A stretch of 43,123 nt of DNA from an uncultured Lachnospiraceae bacterium (GTDB taxonomy: Bacteria; Bacillota; Clostridia; Lachnospirales; Lachnospiraceae), in the NCBI GenBank assembly GCA_948470905.1, contig CAOKQK010000024.1, positions 1 to 43,123 on the forward strand, read 5' to 3'. The notes beneath the pieces are model-generated. The model was not told the origin of the DNA. It ran no database searches and saw only the letters and a program-made list of their open reading frames with translations. Shown piece after piece: positions 1 through 7,984 of the stretch. The translations under genes were made by a program, and so were the position numbers. The first letter of the stretch is position 1, and each line of letters opens with the position of its first letter.

Positions 1-432
1 CGCAGGATAAATCCGCATAGACCAGGCGGAAGAAGAAGTCGTACTGGGGTACGGCGACTGATGACAACGAAGGCTATGTGGATTTAGGCAAGCCAGATGT
101 ACAAGTTATTTATCAACAGAGCCTTAGAAACTGTCCATCAATAACTTGTGCATTGACCTGCCGGAATCCACACAGGCGGCGCTGGCCTCTGCTCGCTTGG
201 GTCTGTACTGGACGTGTGTCACTGGCACACAGTACCATCAGTCAGCGCAGCCTGCAGCGTTGTAAGCTTGATACCCTGTTGCCTGCAGCGTGGGCTTTGA
301 GCCTTTGTCATCTGCACAGGTTATTTTCGGACAGTTTGTTAGGGACAGTTCCCTGTGCTGGAAACTGGCAGGGACAGGGGCGTACCTATATGGGGAAACA
401 ATCTGCGGACAAAACGGGAGAGAAAGATAGAA
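1..432. other. Intergenic region with structured repeat
   Basis: I see no convincing gene here; open frames in this stretch lack a ribosome binding site or family motifs. Bases 8-19 can pair with 74-85 (11 Watson-Crick pairs and one G-T), enclosing a hairpin with stem GTAC at 41-44 and 49-52. Bases 24-75 resemble repeats near 19750 and 42966 (listed separately). A TTGATACCCTGTTGCCTG core at 268-285 resembles the short repeats at 4277 and 22609. The leader of the ABC exporter gene lies at the right end. I found no confident promoter. Confidence 0.5.
24..75. repeat. Structured repeat module B, copy 1
   Basis: The layout is GGCGGAAG(A/G)AG, then a hairpin, then CGACTGA and ACAACG. Here AGTC (37-40) can pair with GACT (56-59) around an inner GTAC/GTAC stem (41-44 with 49-52). 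The copy at 42966-43021 keeps the flanking motifs but has a different stem (CGATG/CATCG), so the pairing is kept while the bases change. The strand is unknown. Confidence 0.45.
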
Positions 433-2268
433 ATGGCACAAACAAAACAAAATCAGGGAAATCCGTCTCAAAATTACCGGAATGCGGGCAGTCAGGGCAG
501 GAAGTTTTCTTTATTTCCATACCTGTTAAAATATCTGGGGTATTACATTGCCGGTGTGGCGGTCCTGATGCTGGTAGATGTGGCAAATCTGAATATTCCT
601 CAATATATAGGAGAAATCATAGACGGGCTTGCCAGGGATGGGTTTGGCATGGAGGGCGTGGTTTCGCTGACCTTGAAGATACTGCTGACCGGGCTTGTGA
701 TCATGGCCGGGCGTTTCGGGTGGAGGTACTTTATCGTAGGGGCGTCGAGAGGGATCGAGTATCAGCTCAGGAACGATATGTTCGGGCATCTGGAGACTCT
801 TTCCGCCAGGTACTTTAACAGCCATAAGACCGGAGACCTGATGGCGCATTTTACCAACGACCTGCAGGCTGTCCGCATGGCGGTTGGAATGGCGGTGGTG
901 ACGGCGTTTGACGCGGTAGTCATGACGATTATGGTGCTGGTGAAAATGATTGTGTATGTGGATTTGAAGCTGACGCTCTTTGCCTTTGTGCCATTGACGC
1001 TGGTGGCAGTGGGGTGCTATTATTTCGGCGTGGAGTCCAAGAAGCGCCAGACGAAGCGGCAGCAGGCGTTCTCTGAGCTTTCCGATAAGGTGCAGGAGAG
1101 CATTGCGGGGGTCCGAGTGATCAAGGCTTTTGTCCAGGAGGAGGAAGATTTCAAGGCGTTTGAGGAGTCCAGCAGGAACAACATGGAAAAGAACCTGTCT
1201 GTTGTGAAGATCCGGGCAGTGTTCGGCCCCGCGCTGGACGTTGTCACAGGTATCAGCCTGCTTCTGGCGCTGATCTATGGAGGCAGGATGGTGCTGGCAG
1301 GTCAGATCAGCATCGGACAGTTTGTCTCGTTTAATACATATATTGGCATGCTGGTGTGGCCTATGATCGCCTGCGGGGACTGCATCAATATCTTCAGCCA
1401 GGCGGTTGCGGCTTTTGGGCGGATTGCCTGTATCTTTCGGGAAGAACCGGATATTGTGGACATGGTGCCGGCGGAGCTTCGGGGCGGCGATGTGCATATC
1501 CGGGGCGATATTGTCCTGAACGATCTGACCTTTGCCTATCCTGACGGGGAGGAACCGGTCCTGAAAAATATCAGCCTGCACATAGAGGAAGGAGAGATGC
1601 TGGGTGTCCTGGGGAGGACCGGAAGCGGGAAGTCCAGCCTGGCGGACCTGCTCCTGAGGGTTTACGATTGCGAAAAAGGCAGCCTTCTTGTGGACGGCAG
1701 GCCCATAACGGAATATCCCTTGGCAGTGCTGCACCGGGATATGGCTTATGTGCCCCAGGATAATTTCCTCTTTTCCGATACTCTGGAGGAGAATATCGCC
1801 TTTGGGCTGGAGGAGCGTATCGACGATCACCCGGAGCTGCGGCACAGCATCCAGCAGGCGGCAAGGGATGCCTGCATTCATGACAATATCATGGAGTTCC
1901 CGGAGAATTATATGACTCTTGTAGGAGAGAGAGGCGTGACTCTTTCCGGCGGACAGAAGCAGCGCAGTTCTATCGCCAGGGCGCTTTTGATGGATGCTTC
2001 GGTGCTGATCCTGGACGATTCCCTGTCCGCCGTGGATACAGACACGGAGGAGCAGATCCTGGAGAATCTCATGCGCCTGCGCAGCGGGAAGACCACGATC
2101 GTCATTGCCCACCGCATTTCCACCCTCCAAAAGGCGGATCATATCGCGGTGCTGACAGAGGGGGAGCTGACTGAATACGGCACCCACGATGAACTGATCG
2201 CCTTGAATGGCTTCTATGCCCATATCTACGAGAAGCAGCAGCTGGAGCAGGAATTGACGGCGATGTAG
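433..2268 (+). CDS. ABC exporter half-transporter, BmrC/YheI-like
   Basis: This 611-residue protein is an ABC exporter half: an N-terminal transmembrane domain (about residues 20-310) followed by a nucleotide-binding domain. It has Walker A GRTGSGKSS near residue 394, a canonical signature LSGGQKQRS near 504, and Walker B LILDDS near 526. The catalytic glutamate after Walker B is aspartate. This is the known mark of the degenerate partner in heterodimeric exporters such as Bacillus subtilis BmrC. The next gene supplies the complementary half. It probably exports drugs, lipids or peptides; the substrate cannot be read from sequence. ATG 433 is chosen because a purine-rich GAGAGAAAGATAG precedes it and the membrane-domain alignment begins soon after. 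An in-frame upstream ATG at 355 would add a charged, unconserved-looking tail. Confidence 0.88.
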   Translation: MAQTKQNQGNPSQNYRNAGSQGRKFSLFPYLLKYLGYYIAGVAVLMLVDVANLNIPQYIGEIIDGLARDGFGMEGVVSLTLKILLTGLVIMAGRFGWRYFIVGASRGIEYQLRNDMFGHLETLSARYFNSHKTGDLMAHFTNDLQAVRMAVGMAVVTAFDAVVMTIMVLVKMIVYVDLKLTLFAFVPLTLVAVGCYYFGVESKKRQTKRQQAFSELSDKVQESIAGVRVIKAFVQEEEDFKAFEESSRNNMEKNLSVVKIRAVFGPALDVVTGISLLLALIYGGRMVLAGQISIGQFVSFNTYIGMLVWPMIACGDCINIFSQAVAAFGRIACIFREEPDIVDMVPAELRGGDVHIRGDIVLNDLTFAYPDGEEPVLKNISLHIEEGEMLGVLGRTGSGKSSLADLLLRVYDCEKGSLLVDGRPITEYPLAVLHRDMAYVPQDNFLFSDTLEENIAFGLEERIDDHPELRHSIQQAARDACIHDNIMEFPENYMTLVGERGVTLSGGQKQRSSIARALLMDASVLILDDSLSAVDTDTEEQILENLMRLRSGKTTIVIAHRISTLQKADHIAVLTEGELTEYGTHDELIALNGFYAHIYEKQQLEQELTAM

Positions 2269-2407
2269 ACTTTGACAGCATCAGATGGAAGCATTCAATT
2301 CCGAAGGTTCCATTGCGCATAAATGCATTTAGAAGAACCTGCGGACGGGAAGCCATTTCCCTAAAGGGTGCTGCAGGGATTTTGGACTGTTAAGTTGGAG
2401 GACAGGA

Positions 2408-4186
2408 ATGAGCAAATACACGGACGACAAGCTGGAATCAAATTACAAGGGCAGCGCGCTTCTGCATCTGCTCTCTTATATGAAGCCCTATATTGGGTGG
2501 ATGGCGCTCTGCCTGGTATTGGTGCTTGCGCTTACGGGCTTTGACCTGTACCGCCCGATCCTGATAGGCGATGCCATCGACAATTTCAAGGAGGAAAGAA
2601 ATTTTGACGTGATCCTTGAGATTGCGGTAAAATACGGCATTGTGCTTGTGCTGGGTTTTATTTTCAACATCGTTCAGACATGGGTGCTGCAGAAAACGGG
2701 GCAGAGCATCATACACACAGTACGCCTGGAGCTGTACGCCCACATCCAGAGCCTGAGCAGCCGCTATTTTGACCTGACCCCGGTGGGCAGGCTGGTGACT
2801 CGTGTCACCAACGATGTGGAGGCGCTGAATGAAATGTACTCCGGCATCCTGGTGCGCCTGTTCCGAAATATCGTGAAGATCATCGGGCTTGCGGTGGTCA
2901 TGCTCCTTATGGACTGGAAGCTGGCACTGATCTCCTTTGTGCTCCTGCCGATTGTGGCGGTGCTGACCGTTGTGTTCCGCAAGATTGCCAGACAGACCTA
3001 CCGCCTTACCAGGACCTGCCTGACTGACATCAACACTTTCCTGTCTGAAAATATCTCAGGTATGCGCATTATACAGATTTTTGGCAGGGAGCAGAGAAAG
3101 TATGAAGAATTTGAGGACAAAAACCGTAAGCTCTACAATGCTTATTACAAAGAGATGATGGTCTTTGCCGTCTTCCGTCCCCTGATCTATATTTTGAGTA
3201 TTATATCCCTGGTGATCGTGCTGGGCGTGGGGGCGAAGGAGGTATTGGCGGAGGAGATCATCTCCATCGGGACGCTGTACATCTTTTCCCAGTACATCCA
3301 GTCCTTCTTCGATCCCATACAGGAGCTGGCGGAGCAGTTTTCCACCCTCCAGTCCTCCATTGCCTCTGCGGAGAAGATCTTTACGATCCTGGACGAGGAG
3401 CCTCTGGTGAAAGAGGATGAGAATCCGGTCCTCCTGCCCCAGATCAAGGGAAAGATTGAGTTTTCCCATGTGTGGTTTGCCTATGATGATGAGAATTATG
3501 TGCTGCGGGACGTGTCCTTTGTCATAGAGCCGGGGCAGAGCGTGGCGTTTGTGGGAGCCACAGGAGCGGGAAAATCTTCGATCCTGAACCTGATCGGGCG
3601 TTATTACGATATTCAAAAGGGAAATATCTACATTGACGGGGTGGATATCCGTCGTTTAAGCAAGAAGCAGCTGCGCAGCGCTATCGGTCAGATGCAGCAG
3701 GATGTGTTTATTTTTGAGGGAAATGTGGAGAATAATATCCGTCTGCATGACCAGGATATTACCATGGAGGAGGTCAGGAAAGCCGCAGAGTACGTTAATG
3801 CATCCCATTTTATAGAGAAGCTTCCGGGAGGCTATCAGGAGCCGGTGTCCGAGAGGGGCTCCACCTTCTCGGCGGGAGAGAGGCAGCTTCTGTCCTTCGC
3901 CAGGACTCTGGCCCACAAGCCCAGCATCCTGGTCATGGATGAGGCCACCGCAAATATCGATACGGAAACGGAGATCCTGATCCAGGAGGCGCTGGAGAAG
4001 CTGATGCGGGGACGCACTACCATCATGGTGGCGCACCGGCTTTCCACCATCCAGCATGCGGACTGTATCATGGTAATGCACAAGGGCAAGATCCGCGAGC
4101 AGGGCACCCATCAGGAGCTGCTGGCCCAGGGGGGCATTTATAAGAAACTGTATGAATTGCAGATTCATCATGAGGTGTCGGCGTGA
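2408..4186 (+). CDS. ABC exporter half-transporter, BmrD/YheH-like
   Basis: This 592-residue exporter half pairs with the gene at 433. The transmembrane domain covers about residues 20-310. The nucleotide-binding domain has Walker A GATGAGKSS near 384, an atypical signature FSAGERQLLSF near 488, Walker B ILVMDEATANID near 508 with the catalytic glutamate present, and switch histidine AHRLS near 542. The intact glutamate plus altered signature is exactly complementary to the partner, so one hydrolytic and one non-hydrolytic ATP site are expected, as in BmrCD/TmrAB-type heterodimers. A strong site, GGAGGACAGG, precedes ATG 2408. The 139-bp gap from the first gene holds no gene and no clear terminator, so the two are probably co-transcribed. 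Confidence 0.9.
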   Translation: MSKYTDDKLESNYKGSALLHLLSYMKPYIGWMALCLVLVLALTGFDLYRPILIGDAIDNFKEERNFDVILEIAVKYGIVLVLGFIFNIVQTWVLQKTGQSIIHTVRLELYAHIQSLSSRYFDLTPVGRLVTRVTNDVEALNEMYSGILVRLFRNIVKIIGLAVVMLLMDWKLALISFVLLPIVAVLTVVFRKIARQTYRLTRTCLTDINTFLSENISGMRIIQIFGREQRKYEEFEDKNRKLYNAYYKEMMVFAVFRPLIYILSIISLVIVLGVGAKEVLAEEIISIGTLYIFSQYIQSFFDPIQELAEQFSTLQSSIASAEKIFTILDEEPLVKEDENPVLLPQIKGKIEFSHVWFAYDDENYVLRDVSFVIEPGQSVAFVGATGAGKSSILNLIGRYYDIQKGNIYIDGVDIRRLSKKQLRSAIGQMQQDVFIFEGNVENNIRLHDQDITMEEVRKAAEYVNASHFIEKLPGGYQEPVSERGSTFSAGERQLLSFARTLAHKPSILVMDEATANIDTETEILIQEALEKLMRGRTTIMVAHRLSTIQHADCIMVMHKGKIREQGTHQELLAQGGIYKKLYELQIHHEVSA

Positions 4187-4195
4187 CAGGGGCAT

Positions 4196-4212
4196 GGCAG
4201 GAAATTCCTGCC
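4196..4212. other. Short perfect hairpin after exporter gene
   Basis: GGCAGGA and TCCTGCC flank a 3-base loop, ten bases past the stop at 4186. No T-run follows, so it is not a textbook intrinsic terminator. It may stabilise the transcript end. Confidence 0.4.
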
Positions 4213-4276
4213 CGGAATGGGGGAAAGTAACAGCGCAGCAGCCTGTTTGAACTGTTGCCGTGGAGGATTCTGCGTT

Positions 4277-4301
4277 GCAGGATTGATACCCTGTCAGCCT
4301 G
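4277..4301. repeat. Interspersed 25-bp repeat, copy 1
   Basis: This 25-bp stretch (core GATTGATACCC, then GTCAGCCTG) matches 22609-22633 at 24 of 25 positions, more than 18 kb away. A looser version of the core occurs at 268-285. Confidence 0.7.
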
Positions 4302-4340
4302 AGACGGGGGTGTTGACTTGACCAGATTAGAGGTATCACA

Positions 4341-5006
4341 ATGAAAGCAGTAGTATTTGACATGGACGGAGTGCTCTTTGACACGGAAATCCTCTGCATG
4401 AAAAGCTGGGCTGCCGTAGCGGGAGAGCATGGGCTGAGGGGCATGGAGGAGGTTTTTCCGAAATGCATCGGGTGCAACGAAAGTGGCAGCAAAAAGTATG
4501 TCCTGGAGGCATACGGAGAAGATTTCGATTATGAGGGCTTCCGGAAGGAGGCGTCCGCATGGTTCTGGGCTTATATTGAGAAAAACGGCCTGCCTGTAAA
4601 GCCGGGGGCGGAAGAAATTTTGAAATGGCTGAAGGAAGACGGATGGGTCATTGGTCTTGCCTCCTCTACCAGGCAGTCCACCGTGTTGAGCCACCTGGAA
4701 CAGGCAGGGTTAAGAGAATTCTTTTCCGCCGTGGTCACAGGGGATATGGTGGAACACAGCAAGCCGGAGCCCGATATTTATCTCCTGGCATGCAGGAAGC
4801 TCTCCGCGGAGCCGTCACAGACCTATGCCATAGAGGATTCCCCCAACGGTATCCGGGCGGCGCACGCAGCCGGAATGATGCCTCTGATGGTGCCGGATAT
4901 GCTGGCTCCGGATGAGGAGATGCGGGGCTTAAGCCTGGAGATTTTTGGGGATCTGTACGGGGTGATGGAATACTTTCGGCGGAAATTTGACCATACATCG
5001 GTGTGA
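4341..5006 (+). CDS. HAD-superfamily hydrolase, beta-phosphoglucomutase-like
   Basis: This is a 221-residue haloacid dehalogenase-type phosphatase or phosphomutase. Motif I, DMDGVLFDTE, sits at residues 8-17 and carries the nucleophile and general acid aspartates. The following helical cap fits subclass IA. Motif II is GLASSTRQS near residue 111, the lysine motif is SKPEPDIY near 139, and motif IV is IEDSPNGIRAAHAAGM near 164. The pattern matches beta-phosphoglucomutase and 2-deoxyglucose-6-phosphatase-like enzymes acting on cytosolic sugar phosphates; the exact substrate cannot be assigned. AGAGGT lies upstream of ATG 4341. It sits 94 bp before rsmA on the same strand, which gives no functional clue. 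Confidence 0.85.
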   Translation: MKAVVFDMDGVLFDTEILCMKSWAAVAGEHGLRGMEEVFPKCIGCNESGSKKYVLEAYGEDFDYEGFRKEASAWFWAYIEKNGLPVKPGAEEILKWLKEDGWVIGLASSTRQSTVLSHLEQAGLREFFSAVVTGDMVEHSKPEPDIYLLACRKLSAEPSQTYAIEDSPNGIRAAHAAGMMPLMVPDMLAPDEEMRGLSLEIFGDLYGVMEYFRRKFDHTSV

Positions 5007-5100
5007 AGTTGGAAACTATGCGGCGGTGTGTGAAGCTGCCGCTGTTTGCGCAAAATGGCAAAATATCGGTTCCGGTTTATCCGGATTAGGAGTATAAAAA

Positions 5101-5955
5101 ATGGCAGATTTGGGGATTCCCCGCAATACGATAGAAATATTGCAGAAGTACAACTTTAATTTTCAGAAGAAGTATGGTCAGAATTTTCTGATTGATACCA
5201 ATGTGCTGGACAAGATCCTTTCCGCGGCGGAGATCACCGGGGAAGACTGTGTGCTGGAAATCGGCCCCGGCATCGGCACCATGACCCAACGACTTGCGGA
5301 ACGTGCAGGGGAAGTGGTGGCGGTGGAGATCGACAGGAACCTGATCCCCATTTTGGAGGAAACCCTGTCCCCCTATGACAATGTGACTGTCATCAACGAA
5401 GATATCTTAAAGGTGGACATTGGCAGGATCGCAGAGGAGAAAAACGGCGGCAGGCCCATAAAGATAGTGGCAAACCTTCCATACTATATCACAACCCCCA
5501 TCATCATGGGCTTGTTTGAAAATCATGTGCCCCTGGAGAGCATTACCGTCATGGTGCAGAAAGAGGTTGCGGAGCGCATGCAGGTGGGGCCGGGAACCAA
5601 GGATTACGGCGCCCTTTCCCTTGCGGTGCAGTATTACGCGAAGCCGGAGATTGTGGCAAATGTGCCGCCCAACTGCTTTATCCCCAGGCCCACTGTGGGA
5701 AGCGCGGTGATCCGTCTGACCTGCTATGGGAAGAAGCCGGTGCAAGTGACAGACGAGAGGAAAATGTTCGCCCTGATCCGGGCATCCTTTAACCAGCGCA
5801 GGAAAACTCTGGTAAACAGCATAGGAAACGCACCAGGGCTGGGGATTTCCAAGGAGAAAGCCGCGGCGGCGCTTGAGAGGATGCAGCTGCCTCCAACTGT
5901 CCGCGGGGAGGCGCTGACCTTGGCGCAGTTTGCCGCCTTAAGCGACTTGGTTTGA
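5101..5955 (+). CDS. rsmA: 16S rRNA dimethyladenosine transferase
   Basis: This 284-residue enzyme (RsmA/KsgA) dimethylates two adjacent adenines in the 3' terminal hairpin of 16S rRNA during small-subunit assembly. It shows the family start KKYGQNFLID, the S-adenosylmethionine loop VLEIGPGIGTMT near residue 55, the acidic VVAVEID strand end near 78, and the catalytic NLPYY motif near 126. The C-terminal part (FIPRPTVGSAVIRL, then FNQRRKTL) is also standard. The length equals the family norm. TAGGAG precedes ATG 5101. Loss of this methylation is known to give kasugamycin resistance. It is convergent with the DUF3021 gene 30 bp downstream. Confidence 0.97.
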   Translation: MADLGIPRNTIEILQKYNFNFQKKYGQNFLIDTNVLDKILSAAEITGEDCVLEIGPGIGTMTQRLAERAGEVVAVEIDRNLIPILEETLSPYDNVTVINEDILKVDIGRIAEEKNGGRPIKIVANLPYYITTPIIMGLFENHVPLESITVMVQKEVAERMQVGPGTKDYGALSLAVQYYAKPEIVANVPPNCFIPRPTVGSAVIRLTCYGKKPVQVTDERKMFALIRASFNQRRKTLVNSIGNAPGLGISKEKAAAALERMQLPPTVRGEALTLAQFAALSDLV

Positions 5956-5985
5956 TGCGGTGTGCCCGGCAGGTCCCAGGTATCT

Positions 5986-6450
5986 TTAACTGTTGCCTGT
6001 GTTGGGATCCCGCTCAAGCTCCCGAAGCCTTTTGTTGATCTTTTTTGCTTCATTTCGGTTAAACAGATAGAAGCAGAACCAGATTGCCATGAAAATTCCG
6101 CAAGAGGATAGAAACTGTAAGACGGTGTATAATATCCTGTCCGGATAGAAGGGAATCCAGCCCAGCCAGACCGCCATGGGATAGAAAACACCCATCCCCA
6201 CACAGAAGTGCAGGATTGTTTTCCATAATCCGGAAGGACGGTCGAACTGATAGATGATAGAGGTGCCGCCGCAGGCAATTCCTATGATCATGGAGCCCAT
6301 GGACTGTCTCGCAAAATCTTGGTATATTGCCGTCAATAAATCTTCTCCGCCGCCAAGATAGAAAGACAGGCACATGATCACAAAGGAAGTACACCCCAGA
6401 GAAATACCATAAAAAATATACTTGATAATTAATTTAACCGTTTGTTTCAT
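5986..6450 (-). CDS. DUF3021 family membrane protein
   Basis: This small integral membrane protein of 154 residues has four predicted transmembrane segments, near residues 8-32, 48-65, 75-98 and 108-130, then a charged tail (NRNEAKKINKRLRELERD). Size, topology and position directly after a LytTR gene match the DUF3021 family. Such pairs often sit next to ABC exporters, and the membrane partner is thought to modulate its LytTR regulator. The start codon overlaps the end of the LytTR gene by 4 bases, so translation is likely coupled. No biochemical activity is implied. Confidence is high for the pair and moderate for the family name. Confidence 0.8.
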   Translation of the reverse strand: MKQTVKLIIKYIFYGISLGCTSFVIMCLSFYLGGGEDLLTAIYQDFARQSMGSMIIGIACGGTSIIYQFDRPSGLWKTILHFCVGMGVFYPMAVWLGWIPFYPDRILYTVLQFLSSCGIFMAIWFCFYLFNRNEAKKINKRLRELERDPNTGNS

Positions 6451-6899
6451 TCTAATCCCAGCCTTTCTTTGAAGCTTTTCCGAAAATTTCTGGAAATATA
6501 ATCCGTAACTCCATTCTTCATCACCAGCTCCATGGTTCCATTAAAACTCGCCTCCACATGGTCGATCTGAGTGATATTGACTATGGTTGACTTTGAAATG
6601 CGCACAAAATGAGTGTCCAGCTTGTTTTCCAATTCATACAGAGGCTTGTCCAGCAGGTATCTGTTCTTAAGTTTATCATAACAGACGATCTTCCTGCCTT
6701 CGGTGCGCACCAGAGATATGTCTTCCGGTGTGATAAAAAAGGTTTTTTTCTCCTTTGTGGCAATCAACGTCAGAGTGTCCGCATTCTCCTTTTCCAACAG
6801 GGAAATGATCTCTGCAATGGAGGTGGTCATTTTACTTATGTGAAGAACGGCATACGGTTCTGTGTATGCAGCGCTGATCTTGCATTCGACTTTCATCAT
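6447..6899 (-). CDS. LytTR-family DNA-binding regulator
   Basis: This is a 150-residue transcription regulator. The C-terminal two thirds is a LytTR domain: FITPEDISLVRTEGRKIVCY, then the ELENKLDTHFVRISKSTIVN core near residues 88-107, ending in YISRNFRKSFKERLG. The N-terminal 45 residues are not a receiver domain, so it is not a classical response regulator. This matches the LytTR plus DUF3021 class, in which regulator and membrane partner act together. AGAGGT lies just before two consecutive ATG codons; the second (6896) has the better spacing. It is transcribed divergently from the ABC-2 exporter at 7211, its most likely target. Confidence 0.9.
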   Translation of the reverse strand: MMKVECKISAAYTEPYAVLHISKMTTSIAEIISLLEKENADTLTLIATKEKKTFFITPEDISLVRTEGRKIVCYDKLKNRYLLDKPLYELENKLDTHFVRISKSTIVNITQIDHVEASFNGTMELVMKNGVTDYISRNFRKSFKERLGLE

Positions 6900-6918
6900 C
6901 TGACCTCTTTCTCAAATT

Positions 6919-6927
6919 ATTGTATCA
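6919..6927 (-). promoter_or_regulatory. Extended -10 promoter element for LytTR operon
   Basis: On the minus strand this reads TGATACAAT, an exact TGnTAnAAT extended -10, about 20 bases before the LytTR start. I see no good -35, which extended -10 promoters can do without. Confidence 0.4.
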
Positions 6928-6955
6928 GAATACCCTGCTTCTGTGTAGCGGAAAG

Positions 6956-6976
6956 CAAACGCCCTTGTGGCGTTTG
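6956..6976. other. Perfect 8-bp hairpin in divergent region
   Basis: CAAACGCC and GGCGTTTG flank a 5-base loop upstream of the minus-strand promoter. AAG before and CTT shortly after could extend it through a bulge. Possible regulator site or an end signal for antisense transcription; no T-run follows. Confidence 0.4.
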
Positions 6977-7100
6977 AGTGCTTGCACCGATACCATCTTC
7001 TGTGCCAACATTATAACACGATGAAGCAGTGGATTGCATGTATTTCAAGCATGAAATTCGACATCTTGCGCATTGCAGCCTGCCGCTCCCGCAAATGCCA

Positions 7101-7129
7101 TTGTTTCACCTCGGGGTGCATTGTAGAAT
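7101..7129 (+). promoter_or_regulatory. Sigma-A-type promoter for ABC-2 exporter operon
   Basis: TTGTTT (7101-7106) and TAGAAT (7124-7129) are separated by 17 bases. The spacer holds a CACC-TCGG-GGTG inverted repeat that could be an operator. Transcription would start around 7136, just before the large inverted repeat at 7140-7189. Confidence 0.5.
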
Positions 7130-7139
7130 TGCGGTAAAG

Positions 7140-7189
7140 GTTCAGAGCCAGGTCACAGTATATTCTGTCCGCTCTGTCAGGCTCTGAAC
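7140..7189 (+). promoter_or_regulatory. Long inverted repeat in leader of ABC-2 exporter
   Basis: GTTCAGAGCC (7140-7149) is perfectly complementary to GGCTCTGAAC (7180-7189). A smaller ACAG/CTGT stem lies in the loop. The element ends six bases before the AAGGAGG ribosome binding site, so it could be a regulator binding site or a 5' mRNA structure. Confidence 0.6.
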
Positions 7190-7210
7190 AGCGAAAGGAG
7201 GATACAAATT

Positions 7211-7984
7211 ATGATGTCACAGATCGTACAAGTGGAAGGTCTGAATCTGACTTATAAGAGTCTGCATGCGGTTCAAAATGTCACATTTTCTGTACAATCC
7301 GGGGAGATTCTGGCTGTTATCGGAGCAAACGGTTCCGGAAAGACCTCTACAGTGGAATGTGTGGAGGGTCTGCGGAAACCGGACAGCGGGCTGATTCGGG
7401 TATTTGGAAAGGACCCATGGCTGAAACGCAGCGAGGTATATGAGATGATGGGGATTCAGCTGCAGGAAGCGGAATATTTTTCAAAGGTCAGGGTTGGGGA
7501 GCTATGCGGACTGTTTGCAGCTTTTTATGAAAAGCCTGCCGATTGGAATCTTCTGCTGGCACAGATGGGGCTGGATGCCAGGAGGAAAAGCATGGTCCAC
7601 AAGCTGTCCGGCGGCGAGAAGCAGAGATTGTCCATATTGCTGGCACTTATGGGGCGTCCTAAGCTGCTGGTTCTGGATGAACTGACAACGGGGCTTGACC
7701 CAGAGGTAAGGCAGAATATGCTGGCCAGCTTTGAGAACATAAGGAAAGGCGGCGTAGCCATCATCATGGTTTCTCATTATCTGGACGAGGTGGAAGCGCT
7801 TGCGGATAAGATTCTTTATCTGGAAAAGGGGAAACAGCAGTTCTTTGGATCAAAGCAGGAGTTTCGGCAGTATGTAAGAAGCCGGATCCCTGAGGACGAG
7901 TGGGACGAAAACCTCTCCTTGGAAAAGCTTTATCTGATGATTGCGCCGAAGACGACAGGTCTTACGATGGAGGGAATATTATGA
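7211..7984 (+). CDS. ABC transporter ATP-binding protein
   Basis: This 257-residue cytosolic ATPase powers an ABC-2-type exporter. It has Walker A GANGSGKTS near residue 38, signature LSGGEKQRLS near 133, Walker B LLVLDELTTGLDP near 154 with the catalytic glutamate, and the switch histidine in VSHYLDEVEAL near 186. The C-terminal extension after residue 210 is typical of the drug/bacteriocin (CcmA-like) subfamily. AAGGAGG lies 9 bases before ATG 7211. The permease gene overlaps its stop in an ATGA arrangement. With the divergent LytTR/DUF3021 pair this resembles known exporter-plus-regulator modules for peptide or antibiotic handling. The substrate is unknown. Confidence 0.93.
   Translation: MMSQIVQVEGLNLTYKSLHAVQNVTFSVQSGEILAVIGANGSGKTSTVECVEGLRKPDSGLIRVFGKDPWLKRSEVYEMMGIQLQEAEYFSKVRVGELCGLFAAFYEKPADWNLLLAQMGLDARRKSMVHKLSGGEKQRLSILLALMGRPKLLVLDELTTGLDPEVRQNMLASFENIRKGGVAIIMVSHYLDEVEALADKILYLEKGKQQFFGSKQEFRQYVRSRIPEDEWDENLSLEKLYLMIAPKTTGLTMEGIL

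Noticed and set aside
59-65. CTGATGA, the hammerhead ribozyme core sequence
   Set aside because: No stem II and GAAA follow at the required spacing, and the other module B copies lack the TGATGA form.
78-818. Open frame of 246 codons at the left end
   Set aside because: It overlaps the exporter gene in another frame, is Arg/Cys-rich without family motifs, and has no ribosome binding site.
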